From the NCBI GenBank assembly GCA_048499455.1, contig JASNZV010000016.1, positions 124,001 through 188,000 on the forward strand: a stretch of DNA of 64,000 nucleotides. The letters run 5' to 3'. The position numbers and the translations under genes are program-made. Position 1 is the stretch's first letter. The number at the start of each line of letters is the position of its first letter. Shown piece after piece: positions 1 to 8,039 of this stretch. Below the pieces are notes generated by a model that worked only from the letters and a program-made list of their open reading frames with translations, did no database searches and had not been told where the DNA came from. This stretch comes from CFX5 sp023384495. GTDB lineage: Bacteria; Chloroflexota; Anaerolineae; Caldilineales; Caldilineaceae.

Positions 1-1
1 C

Positions 2-1951
2 ATCCTGGCGCATGTGGACGCCGGAAAGACGAGCCTGACCGAGCGTCTGCTCTATACGACCGGTATCATTCGTAAGCTGGGCAGCGTCGATGAGGGCAGC
101 ACGCAGACCGATTCGCTGGCGCTGGAGCGGCAGCGCGGCATTACGATCAAGGCCGCCGTCGTCTCCTTCGCCATCAACGAGGTCACGGTCAACCTGATCG
201 ACACACCTGGCCACCCGGACTTTATCGCCGAGGTGGAACGCTCGTTGAGCGTGCTCGACGGCGCCGTGCTGGTGATCTCCGCCGTCGAAGGTGTACAGGC
301 GCAGACGCGCGTCTTGATGCGGGTGTTGCAGCGTCTGCGCATCCCGACCCTATTGTTCATCAACAAGATCGACCGGAGTGGGGCGCAAGACGAACGCCTT
401 TTGCAGAGCATTGCCGAGAAACTGACGCCAGCCATCATCCCGATGGGAGCGGTCAGCGGGCTGGGTACGCGCACTGCGCAATTCACGCCCTACGCTGCCG
501 GCGACGTTTCGTTTACTGCCGCGCTGGTGGAACGGCTAGCCGAACAGGACGATGCCTTGCTCGCCGCCTACGTGGAGGATGCCACGGCCATCTCGTACGA
601 CCACCTGCGCAGCGAGCTGGCGGCACAGGCCCGGCGGGCGCTCGTGTATCCGGTCTTCTTTGGTTCGGCCATTACCGGCGCGGGCGTGGATGCGTTGATC
701 GCCGGCATTCGAGAGTTGCTGCCGGCGGCCACGGGCGATGTGGATGGGCCGGCTACGGGAGCAGTGTTCAAAATCGAGCGCGGTGCTGCCGGGGAGAAAA
801 TCGCCTATCTGCGTATGGTTTCGGGCACGGTGCGCGTACGGGACCGGGTGACGTTTGGCCAGGGGCAAGAGGGGCGGGTGACGGCGCTCAGCGTATTCGA
901 CCGCGGGCCAGCTGTGCAGCGGGCGGCGGTCAGCGCCGGACAGATCGGCAAGCTCTGGGGGCTCAATGAGATCCGCATCGGCGATACGATTGGCCCGGCG
1001 CAAACGACTGCCGGACGCCGCTATTTCGCCCCGCCCACGCTCGAAACAGTGATCGTGCCGCGCCGCGCAGTCGACAAAGCTGCGCTTCACAGTGCGCTCA
1101 CCCAACTCACCGAACAGGACCCGCTCATCAACCTGCGGCAGGACGACCAGCGGCAAGAGTTATTTCTATCGCTCTATGGCGAAGTGCAAAAGGAAGTCAT
1201 CCAGGCAACGCTGACAAACGACCACAATATCGAAGTCGAGTTCCGTGAGACAACGACCATCTGTATCGAACGACCCGTTGGCAGTGGGGCGGCGGTCGAG
1301 TTCCTGGGCAAGGATGACAATCCCTTCCTCGCCACGGTTGGGCTGCGCATCGAGCCGGGCGCGCTCGAGTCTGGTCTGGAGTTCAGGTTGGAAGTCAAAG
1401 TCGAATCGATGCCACTCTTTGTCTACAAAGCAGCCGAGGATTTCCGCCAGGCGATGGAACAGACGGTGCAAGAGACGCTATGCCAGGGTCTCTATGGCTG
1501 GCAGCTCACCGATTGTATCGTGACGATGACACACTCCGGCTATGTGTCGCCGTCGAGCACGCCGCGCGACTTTCGTCTGTTGACTCCGCTGGTTTTGATG
1601 AGCGCGCTCCAGCAGGCCGGCACAGTCGTCTGTGAGCCGCTGCACCACTTCCACCTGGAGCTGCCGGCGGACGTGTATGGAAGGATGTTGCCCGTGCTCG
1701 CCCAGGTGCGCGCCGCGCCGGAAGCGCCGGTCATGCGCGATGCGACTTGCGTGTTGGAAGGCGAGATCCCTGCCGCGCGGGTCTATGAGCTGCAAAAACA
1801 GTTGCCGGCGCTGACGCGCGGCGAGGGCGTGATGGAATGCGCGTTTGCGCGCTACGAACCGATGCGTACGCCGTTCCCAACCCGGCCCCGGTCGGATTAC
1901 AACCCGCTCAATCGCAAGGAATACTTGCTGCATGTCTTGCGGCGGGTCTAG
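2..1951 (+). CDS. Tet(M)/Tet(O)-like ribosomal protection GTPase (5' partial)
   Basis: A translation GTPase of the EF-G-like tetracycline ribosomal protection family. Such proteins bind the ribosome and dislodge tetracycline at the expense of GTP. The reading frame is open to the left edge, so the first few residues (before ILAHVDAGKT) are missing; the internal GTG at 14 is not the start. G-motifs are clear: AHVDAGKT (P-loop), RGITI (switch I), DTPGH, NKID. The order SVDEGSTQTDSLALERQRGITI is the Tet(M)-type version, rather than housekeeping EF-G. Domains II to V follow to about residue 645, which is the family's usual length. The stop codon shares a CTAG palindrome with the convergent antitoxin gene. 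Real tetracycline resistance is inferred; environmental homologues may have other ribosomal roles. Confidence 0.88.
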   Translation: MLAHVDAGKTSLTERLLYTTGIIRKLGSVDEGSTQTDSLALERQRGITIKAAVVSFAINEVTVNLIDTPGHPDFIAEVERSLSVLDGAVLVISAVEGVQAQTRVLMRVLQRLRIPTLLFINKIDRSGAQDERLLQSIAEKLTPAIIPMGAVSGLGTRTAQFTPYAAGDVSFTAALVERLAEQDDALLAAYVEDATAISYDHLRSELAAQARRALVYPVFFGSAITGAGVDALIAGIRELLPAATGDVDGPATGAVFKIERGAAGEKIAYLRMVSGTVRVRDRVTFGQGQEGRVTALSVFDRGPAVQRAAVSAGQIGKLWGLNEIRIGDTIGPAQTTAGRRYFAPPTLETVIVPRRAVDKAALHSALTQLTEQDPLINLRQDDQRQELFLSLYGEVQKEVIQATLTNDHNIEVEFRETTTICIERPVGSGAAVEFLGKDDNPFLATVGLRIEPGALESGLEFRLEVKVESMPLFVYKAAEDFRQAMEQTVQETLCQGLYGWQLTDCIVTMTHSGYVSPSSTPRDFRLLTPLVLMSALQQAGTVVCEPLHHFHLELPADVYGRMLPVLAQVRAAPEAPVMRDATCVLEGEIPAARVYELQKQLPALTRGEGVMECAFARYEPMRTPFPTRPRSDYNPLNRKEYLLHVLRRV

Positions 1952-2256
1952 CGCGGGTCAAACTGATTGATAACGATCTCTTCGTCGGGGAATTGCGCCA
2001 CCAGTTTGAGTGTGCCGCCCATCGCGGTAATCATCCGCTGGAGGGTGCTGATGTGCATATCGGCCTGATTTTCCATTTTGGACACAGTGGCCTGCTGTAA
2101 GTTGAGCCGCTCTGCCAGTTGCTGCTGAGTCAAGTGGCGTTTTTGACGGAGGTCTTGCAACGCCATCTTAAGCAGCATTGCCTGGGCCCGCTCTTCGATC
2201 CGCTCCCGTCGTGCTTGCGGCAGTTTTTCTAATAATGCAGTAAACGATTTAGCCAT
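1948..2256 (-). CDS. HigA/XRE-type antitoxin
   Basis: A 102-residue DNA-binding antitoxin. Residues 35-90 form a helix-turn-helix of the XRE type (LRQKRHLTQQQLAERL, then QATVSKMENQ, the recognition region). It should bind the toxin encoded just upstream and repress their shared promoter. Its ATG overlaps the toxin stop by one base (TAATG), so the two are translationally coupled with the toxin first, as in higBA modules. The C-terminal part (GGTLKLVAQFPDEE) is typical of antitoxins paired with Gp49-like toxins. Family assignment is strong; target and activity are inferred. Confidence 0.82.
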   Translation of the reverse strand: MAKSFTALLEKLPQARRERIEERAQAMLLKMALQDLRQKRHLTQQQLAERLNLQQATVSKMENQADMHISTLQRMITAMGGTLKLVAQFPDEEIVINQFDPR

Positions 2257-2615
2257 TAGATCAAGCCTTCCCTTCCTAATGTCTGTAAGTGTTCGTCGTA
2301 AAGCCTGTCGGCTATCGGCACATACTCTGTATACCAGTGGTCATTGCCGGTTTTATCACCACCGATCAAAAGAATGGCAACACGCCGAGGATCAAACGCA
2401 TAGAGGACACGATACGGTCTGCCCTGATGCTGAACACGCAGTTCGCGCATGTGCGAATGTCTGGAGCCTTGAATACCAGAACAATAAGGAAATGGTAAGG
2501 ATGGGCCACGCACCTCAAGGAGCCGAACGTACACTGCGACCGATTCCTGCTCCTCGGCGGTTAGTCTGTCCCACCAGTTCCCGAATTCATCGGTATACTC
2601 GACATACCATGTCAT
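2256..2615 (-). CDS. RelE/HigB-like toxin (phage Gp49-like family)
   Basis: A protein of about 119 residues of the RelE/HigB superfamily, probably a ribosome-dependent mRNA interferase. The start chosen is the ATG at 2615 (MTWYVEYTDEF), because the family begins right at this strand; a longer frame reaches 2651 without a better start. The hallmark central region MRELRVQHQGRPYRVLYAF and the RVAILLIGGDKTGNDHWY segment match the Gp49-like toxin fold, followed by a C-terminal helix. It is the first gene of a two-gene module with the antitoxin at 1948-2256. The gene diverges from the acetyltransferase starting at 2658, so the 42-base gap must hold both promoters. Confidence 0.8.
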   Translation of the reverse strand: MTWYVEYTDEFGNWWDRLTAEEQESVAVYVRLLEVRGPSLPFPYCSGIQGSRHSHMRELRVQHQGRPYRVLYAFDPRRVAILLIGGDKTGNDHWYTEYVPIADRLYDEHLQTLGREGLI

Positions 2616-2657
2616 ACGAATCAGTCTATCACAGAAAGGATATAACTTCAAAGCTAT

Positions 2658-3536
2658 ATGAACCCTACAACTTCTTTACCGCTCGCCACCATCGAACAAG
2701 TGGACCAGATTCAGGAAAATATGATCGCCTATCATCGCGTCTACATTGGCAACCCCGATCTCATCCTGGTGGAAGATGATGAGGTCACCTGGACGACCAA
2801 CCAGGGGCAGCCCGGCAACACTGTATTACGGTCGCGGCTGTCCAGCGACGGGCTTGACGGGCGCATCGATGATCTGGTCCGCCGGCTCGGGCAATCCGCC
2901 ACCCAGTTTGACTGGTTTGTCTTTCCTAGTTGCCAACCTGCTGAGCTCGGCGACCGGGTGATGGTGCGTGGGCTGGCCGGTGGCCCGGATGGCCGTTGGC
3001 AACTGACCGGCAAGATTGGTGGGCCGGGTGGCAACTGGCTGCTGACCGACCTGACGGAACTCGCTCCGGCACCGGCGGTATCTGCGCGGTTTCGCATCGA
3101 ACAAGTACGCGATGATCACATGCTGCGCGACTGGACGCGGGCGACGCTGGCCGGTTTTGCTGGAGTAAATGACCCAGGAGATGGGCTGGAAGAACATCCC
3201 TGCTACCTGGCCTATGCGCGTCACGGCTATGGTGGTGACGCCTTTTCGCTGCACTACATCGGCTATCTGGATGACCAGATGGTCACATCCGGCACGTTGT
3301 TGTTGGCAGGCGGGATCGCCGGCCTGTTTGATATTTCGACCCCGGTAGCTTACCGTCGTCAGGGTTTTGGCAGTGCGATCAGTTGGTGGATGCTGTACGA
3401 GGCGCAACAGCGAGGCTACGACCAGGCGTACGTCTGGTCGTCCAACCTGGGACGAAACGTCTATCGCGGCGTCGGCTTTGTCCCGATTGAGCTGGGGCTG
3501 CGCGAATACTCGTGGGAAAAGCGGGCCTTGCAATAA
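2658..3536 (+). CDS. GNAT family N-acetyltransferase
   Basis: A 292-residue protein with a GNAT fold in its C-terminal half. The acetyl-CoA loop is seen at about residues 220-240 (DISTPVAYRRQGFGSAISWW, containing the RRQGFG pyrophosphate-binding turn) and the C-terminal motif B region follows (VWSSNLGRNVYRGVGFVP). The N-terminal 130 residues are less conserved and may be a degenerate second GNAT module. Substrate unknown. It is the first of a run of GNAT genes on the plus strand and ends only three bases before the next start, so the pair is probably co-translated. No strong ribosome binding site is visible before the ATG at 2658; a later start at 2721 is possible. Confidence 0.75.
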   Translation: MNPTTSLPLATIEQVDQIQENMIAYHRVYIGNPDLILVEDDEVTWTTNQGQPGNTVLRSRLSSDGLDGRIDDLVRRLGQSATQFDWFVFPSCQPAELGDRVMVRGLAGGPDGRWQLTGKIGGPGGNWLLTDLTELAPAPAVSARFRIEQVRDDHMLRDWTRATLAGFAGVNDPGDGLEEHPCYLAYARHGYGGDAFSLHYIGYLDDQMVTSGTLLLAGGIAGLFDISTPVAYRRQGFGSAISWWMLYEAQQRGYDQAYVWSSNLGRNVYRGVGFVPIELGLREYSWEKRALQ

Positions 3537-3539
3537 GAG

Positions 3540-4934
3540 GTGTTTGTCTTCCGCAGCGATTACGAAGTGCAGAAGTACAGTGCCGAGCCGATGAATGATG
3601 TCAGCGAAGCAGTAGCCCTGGTTGACCTGGTTCGTGACAAATACGCCGCCCGCGAATGGATCACCTGGGGCGTCACCCTACGGGGCGAAGACAAGGTGCT
3701 GGGGCTATTCAGCCTTCATGCCTGGAATCGCCATCACAACCGTGCCGAGATCGGTTATGACCTGGCGCGCAGCCACTGGGGGCAGGGGATCGCCACCGAA
3801 GCAGCCGCCGCCATCGTGCGCTTTGGTTTCGAGCAGTTGGGGCTACATCGCATCGGGGCCTACACGATAAGTGACAATCACGCCTCTGTGCGCATGTTGG
3901 AGAAGCTAAAGTTTCAACGCGAGGGAGTGCGGCGCGAGTACTCGCTGGAAGATGATGGCCTGTACCACGGCAGTGCAATCTATGGGTTATTGCGTCATGA
4001 ATGTGGTTCGTATGGGCAAAAGGTTGGCGGTTCAATGAACGCAAAAGATAAATTGCCGGCAGAAGAAGCCGTCGGTGCACTCCTTGCAGAAGTCGAGCCG
4101 GGCACTACCTGCACAGCTATCCGTTCGATTGGCGCTAAGTTTGCTAATGGCTCGTTTCTGGTCGAGGCGACAACCCGGGGCGGAACACCGTTCCGCCTGG
4201 TGATCAAACGCTATGTCGACCAGGACACCGGCGCCGCAACCAAGGCCCGCCTGGAATACCGGACGCTGACCCTGTTACAGACGCACGGCGTCCCGGCTCC
4301 GTCACCCGTGTATCTGGACGAGGAGGGCCGATTCTTTGGCGCAGCGGCCATGGTCACCCGCTTTGTGGCTGGCCAATCCATGCTCTCGTCGCCTGATGCG
4401 TTGCACTGCGCACGGGCGCTGGCCCGGACACTGGCGCAGATCCATTCGGTTCCGTGTGACGATGGGACCCGGCGCTTTCTTCATGATGGCGACAAGTTGG
4501 CCTTGTGGTTTACCCATGCAGGAGCAATGCCCACATACATGGCCAATCATCCCGACGGGCCGGCTGTCTGGCAAGCGGTTCATGAGCGGCTGCCCCAACT
4601 TGAACCGGACCAACCAACCCTGGTCCACATGGATTACTGGATGGGCAACATCCTGTGGGATCAGGGCCATATCGTCGCCGTCTTCGACTGGGAGGAAGCC
4701 TCCTACGGTGACCCGGCTATCGACCTGGCTTATTGCCGTATGGATATGTTCCTGAGCAAGATGGGGAAAGCAGCGGCGGATGAACTGCTGGCCGTCTACG
4801 AGGCCGAAATGGGGCGGCCCGTCGCCAACCTGGCCTTTTGGGAGCTGGCCGCCGTCCCGCGGCCCCTACACGACCCGAATTGGCTGGCCGTCGTGCGGGA
4901 GGAACTGGCGCAGTTTGTCGCCAATATTGGCTAA
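3540..4934 (+). CDS. GNAT (RimJ/RimL-like) - APH-like kinase fusion protein
   Basis: One 464-residue frame holds two enzyme modules. Residues 1-150 are RimJ/RimL-type GNAT (DLARSHWGQGIATEAA is the acetyl-CoA loop, NHASVRMLEKLKFQREGV the C-terminal motif). Residues 166-464 are an aminoglycoside-phosphotransferase-like kinase with the catalytic loop HMDYWMGNIL (HxDxxxxN) and the metal-binding VFDWEEASYGDPAIDLAY. The GNAT part starts at FRSDYEV, which lies some 15-20 residues into normal family members, so beta-1 is missing; an in-frame TAA at 3534 precludes a longer start. Initiation at the GTG (3540) probably depends on coupling to the preceding gene. An internal ATG at 4035 lies exactly at the kinase module and could give a separate kinase. 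Two originally separate genes fused by loss of a stop is the likely history. Confidence 0.78.
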   Translation: MFVFRSDYEVQKYSAEPMNDVSEAVALVDLVRDKYAAREWITWGVTLRGEDKVLGLFSLHAWNRHHNRAEIGYDLARSHWGQGIATEAAAAIVRFGFEQLGLHRIGAYTISDNHASVRMLEKLKFQREGVRREYSLEDDGLYHGSAIYGLLRHECGSYGQKVGGSMNAKDKLPAEEAVGALLAEVEPGTTCTAIRSIGAKFANGSFLVEATTRGGTPFRLVIKRYVDQDTGAATKARLEYRTLTLLQTHGVPAPSPVYLDEEGRFFGAAAMVTRFVAGQSMLSSPDALHCARALARTLAQIHSVPCDDGTRRFLHDGDKLALWFTHAGAMPTYMANHPDGPAVWQAVHERLPQLEPDQPTLVHMDYWMGNILWDQGHIVAVFDWEEASYGDPAIDLAYCRMDMFLSKMGKAAADELLAVYEAEMGRPVANLAFWELAAVPRPLHDPNWLAVVREELAQFVANIG

Positions 4935-4944
4935 CGGGATTCTG

Positions 4945-5172
4945 TCAGGAATGCTCATTGGGGTCATCCACCCGCAAGCCTTCGTTGGAAGCTGCCCGAT
5001 TGAGCAAGTTGTCTGTGGCGAAAAAGGTGATTCCCAGCTGATTCAAGGCAAGCCTCGCCTGATGAACATGGAGGCCCGCTGCCAGTTGGACGGCATCGTA
5101 ACCACGTAAGGCATCGGTTTCGGCCAAACGCATGGCCTCATCAATGATCAATGTCGTTGCGGCGACTTTTCG
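4945..5172 (-). pseudogene. PIN-domain (VapC-like) toxin remnant
   Basis: A minus-strand frame encodes only the C-terminal part of a PIN nuclease: ALRGYDAVQLAAGL followed by ITFFATDNLLNRAASNEGL, which match the helix with the second acidic residues and the (F/V)xTxDxxL strand of VapC proteins. The N-terminal half with the first catalytic Asp is absent, and a stop codon precedes the fragment in frame. The only available starts are weak (TTG near 5151). I read it as the leftover of a deleted vapBC module between two acetyltransferase genes. Confidence 0.65.
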
Positions 5173-5225
5173 GTGTCAGTCGCGGGTCTGAACTCTGCTC
5201 GTTTTTGAAAACTGGAGGTGATCAG

Positions 5226-6254
5226 ATGATACAAATAGCTGAAGCATCAACAACTGGGCAAAACTCTTTCATCCTACGCCCGCCGACCGAGGAGGACATC
5301 CCCACTTTGGTAGAACTCTTCAACGATTGCGCCGAAGAAGAGGTGGGCGCCCGCCCCGCCACGGCAGAGGAGATTCGCCTGGAGTGGGAAGACCCTGGCT
5401 TTGATGTGGCGGCCAGTTCACGCGTTGCTGTTGACCACAACGGCGTGGTCGTCGGCCACGTTGCCGCCTACTGTTCGGCCCCCTATGTACGCAACTTCGT
5501 CAACGTGCATGTCCATCCCACCCGGCGCGGGCTTGGGCTGGGCAGCCTGTTGACGAAGTGGGCCGAAAAACAGGTCGGCGCCTTTATCGAACGGGCCCCG
5601 TCCGACACACGAGTGACCGTCGAAGGTGGCGCAGTCAGCACCTTTACCCCTGCCATCGAGTTTCTACGCGACCAGCATTACACTTACGTGCGCACCTTCT
5701 ACGAGATGCGGATCGAACTGCACGGCCCACCCTCTCCACCCGTCTGGCCATCGGGAATCACCGCCCGCAGCATGATCCCCAACCAGGAGGAAGAGGCCGT
5801 CTACCGGGCAGACGTGGAAGCCTTCCGCGACCACTGGGGATATGTCGAGCAGCCATTCGAGGAGGATTTTCCGCGCTGGCTCCACTACACGCGCAACCAC
5901 CCGCACTACGACCCAAATTTCTACTTTCTGGCCCTGGACGGCAATGAGATCGCAGGGATGTCACTCTGCCTGCCCAGGGACAACGAAGTTCCTGACATGG
6001 CGTGGGTCAACACGGTGGCGGTGCGCCGCCCCTGGCGGCGTCAGGGGCTGGCCCTGGCGTTGCTGCACCACACCTTTGGCGAGTGCTACCGGCACGGCAT
6101 CTACAAGGTTGGCCTGGGTGTCGACGCCAGCAGTCTCACCGGCGCCACTCGGCTCTATGAGAAGGCAGGAATGCAAGTCTTTCGCCGCTACGACCGCTAT
6201 GTAAAGGAACTGCGCCCAGGCCGCGACCTTTCGACCCAACAGGTTGACAGCTAG
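5226..6254 (+). CDS. tandem GNAT N-acetyltransferase
   Basis: A 342-residue protein with two GNAT domains in tandem. Domain 1 (about residues 15-165) has the acetyl-CoA turn HPTRRGLGLGSLL; domain 2 (about 180-330) has VRRPWRRQGLALALLHH and ends TGATRLYEKAGMQVFRRYD. The arrangement is that of mycothiol-synthase-like double GNATs, although mycothiol is not expected here. The ATG at 5226 is preceded by a good ribosome binding site (GGAGGTG), so the longer frame from 5151 is rejected. The C-terminal half resembles that of the protein at 59314-60387, including a shared LRPGR end, so the two are paralogues. Substrate unknown. Confidence 0.78.
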   Translation: MIQIAEASTTGQNSFILRPPTEEDIPTLVELFNDCAEEEVGARPATAEEIRLEWEDPGFDVAASSRVAVDHNGVVVGHVAAYCSAPYVRNFVNVHVHPTRRGLGLGSLLTKWAEKQVGAFIERAPSDTRVTVEGGAVSTFTPAIEFLRDQHYTYVRTFYEMRIELHGPPSPPVWPSGITARSMIPNQEEEAVYRADVEAFRDHWGYVEQPFEEDFPRWLHYTRNHPHYDPNFYFLALDGNEIAGMSLCLPRDNEVPDMAWVNTVAVRRPWRRQGLALALLHHTFGECYRHGIYKVGLGVDASSLTGATRLYEKAGMQVFRRYDRYVKELRPGRDLSTQQVDS

Positions 6255-6290
6255 CTTCCGCCGCCGGACCGATTTATTGGAGCAAAGACG

Positions 6291-6779
6291 ATGATCGAAC
6301 TCATACCCGTTCAACCGTCGGAACAGACCGAATTTCGCCAACTGGCCGAAGCCTACTGGAAAGAGTTGATGCCCAAAGCCGCCGTGCTAAAGGACAGCGC
6401 CAGTCGAGACCGTCACTTTGCCGACTCCTTCCGCTGGGAGGGCGAGCAGGATCGTCCCTACTGGGCGTTGCGGGCGGGCGAACGGGTGGGCTTCGTTACG
6501 CTGTCGCGCAATGGGCAGTCAGCCTATATCGACGATTTCTACATCGTGCCCGGCGCCCGGCGACAGGGCCTGGGACGCAGAGTCCTGCAGGCGATCACCG
6601 CTCGCTTTGATAGTGAGTGTGTAACGCTGATCGAACTCAGCGTGCGCCTTGATAATCCACGCGGCCTGGCCTTTTGGGAGGCGATGGGCTTTCGCATTGC
6701 ATCCTACCGGTTGCGTCAATACCGGGACCCAGCCACGGGGACAGGCTTTGTCGGTGGGCTGTCGTCCGATTTCACCTAG
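6291..6779 (+). CDS. GNAT family N-acetyltransferase (single domain)
   Basis: A 162-residue single-domain GNAT. The beta-4/alpha-3 signature reads YIDDFYIVPGARRQGLGRRVLQAI, with the RRQGLG acetyl-CoA pyrophosphate loop, and the C-terminal motif is NPRGLAFWEAMGFRI. The length is normal for a stand-alone family member. It lies 36 bases after the tandem GNAT and 32 bases before the serine hydrolase, in the same direction, so an operon is likely. Substrate unknown; small-molecule amine or aminoglycoside acetylation is possible but not shown by the sequence. Confidence 0.82.
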   Translation: MIELIPVQPSEQTEFRQLAEAYWKELMPKAAVLKDSASRDRHFADSFRWEGEQDRPYWALRAGERVGFVTLSRNGQSAYIDDFYIVPGARRQGLGRRVLQAITARFDSECVTLIELSVRLDNPRGLAFWEAMGFRIASYRLRQYRDPATGTGFVGGLSSDFT

Positions 6780-6811
6780 AGGCAGCTCGCGAGCAAACCA
6801 CGGAGAATGCA

Positions 6812-8011
6812 ATGAACACTGTACAACCAAAAGAGATGGGCTTCTGCAGCCAACGGTTCGCGCGCATCAACACCGTCATGCGGCGCTATGTGGATGAGCA
6901 GAAGATTGCCGGGATCGTCACCCTGGTCGCCCGCCGCGGCAAGATCGTCCACTTCGAACAGGTCGGCATGGCCAATATCGAAGCCGGCCAGCCGATGGCG
7001 GCGGACACGATCTTCCGCATTTATTCGATGACCAAGCCCATCACCAGCGTTGCCGTGCTCATGCTCCTCGAGGAGGGCCACTTCCGGCTGGCCGACCCGG
7101 TGGCGGATTATCTGTCCGCTTTCAAAGCGATAAAAGTGCTGGAACGACTCCCTGAAGGTGGTGAGCGCCTGGTGGACGCCGAGCGACCGATCACGATCCA
7201 CCACCTGCTGACCCACACGGCGGGGTTGAGCTATGGCTGGGATGAACTCGAGACAACCGATGCCCAATATCAAGCGCTGTGGCATGAACTCGACACCAAT
7301 CCGGCCTTCACGTTGCAGGAGTGGCTTGAGACACTAGCGAAGATCCCGCTGCTCTTTCAGCCCGGTACGCGCTATGGCTACAGCATGGCGACGGATGTAT
7401 TGGGAGGTTTGGTGCAGGCTGTGTCGGGCATACCCTTCGATGAGTTTCTGCGGGAGCGCATCTTTGCCGCGCTGGGCATGGACGATACGGCCTTCGACGC
7501 GCCGCCAGAGAAGCTCTCACGTTTTGCCGCCAACTACGGCCCACGCGAGGAAAGTGGCCTCAAAGTGATCGATGCGCCGCAAAGCAGCCGGTACGCGCAG
7601 CCCACACGCCATCCATCGGGCGGAGGCGGTCTCGTCTCAACTACCGGGGATTATTTGCGCTTTGCCCAGATGCTGCTCAACCGGGGCGAGTTGGATGGTG
7701 TGCGTTTGCTTGGTCGCAAAACCGTTGAGTTGATGACGACCAATGCTCTACCGGCGGGGGTGTACCTCAACAACGATCCAACACGCGGGGCCAGTTTTGG
7801 TCTGGGCGTCAGCCTGCTGGAAGACGTGGGCAAAGTGCAACAGCTGGGTTCGGTGGGCAACTACGGCTGGGGCGGCGCGGCCAACACCAATTTCTGGGTC
7901 GACCCGAAGGAAGAACTGATCGGGATCATCATGCTCCAGTTTATGCCGAGCGACACCTATCCAGTGGTGGTCGATTTTCGCAACCTGACCTATCAGGCAC
8001 TGGTGGCCTGA
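6812..8011 (+). CDS. serine hydrolase, beta-lactamase class C/esterase fold
   Basis: A 399-residue member of the beta-lactamase-related serine hydrolases (class C enzymes, D-aminopeptidases, family VIII esterases). The nucleophile motif SxxK is SMTK at residues 72-75 (IYSMTKPITSVAVL), the tyrosine motif is YGYSMATD, and the third motif region is HPSGGGGLVSTTGDY. No signal peptide is visible, which argues for a cytoplasmic esterase more than a periplasmic beta-lactamase. The YxN tyrosine motif is YSM here, as in many esterases. The ATG at 6812 follows GGAGA; the longer frame from 6674 overlaps the previous gene and is rejected. Confidence 0.82.
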   Translation: MNTVQPKEMGFCSQRFARINTVMRRYVDEQKIAGIVTLVARRGKIVHFEQVGMANIEAGQPMAADTIFRIYSMTKPITSVAVLMLLEEGHFRLADPVADYLSAFKAIKVLERLPEGGERLVDAERPITIHHLLTHTAGLSYGWDELETTDAQYQALWHELDTNPAFTLQEWLETLAKIPLLFQPGTRYGYSMATDVLGGLVQAVSGIPFDEFLRERIFAALGMDDTAFDAPPEKLSRFAANYGPREESGLKVIDAPQSSRYAQPTRHPSGGGGLVSTTGDYLRFAQMLLNRGELDGVRLLGRKTVELMTTNALPAGVYLNNDPTRGASFGLGVSLLEDVGKVQQLGSVGNYGWGGAANTNFWVDPKEELIGIIMLQFMPSDTYPVVVDFRNLTYQALVA

Positions 8012-8039
8012 AGAGCATACATGGCTAAAGTAAGCCCAC

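Noticed and set aside
2..1951. housekeeping elongation factor G
   Set aside because: The GTPase motifs and N-terminal pattern match the Tet(M)/Tet(O) class, and the length of about 650 residues is shorter than EF-G of about 700.
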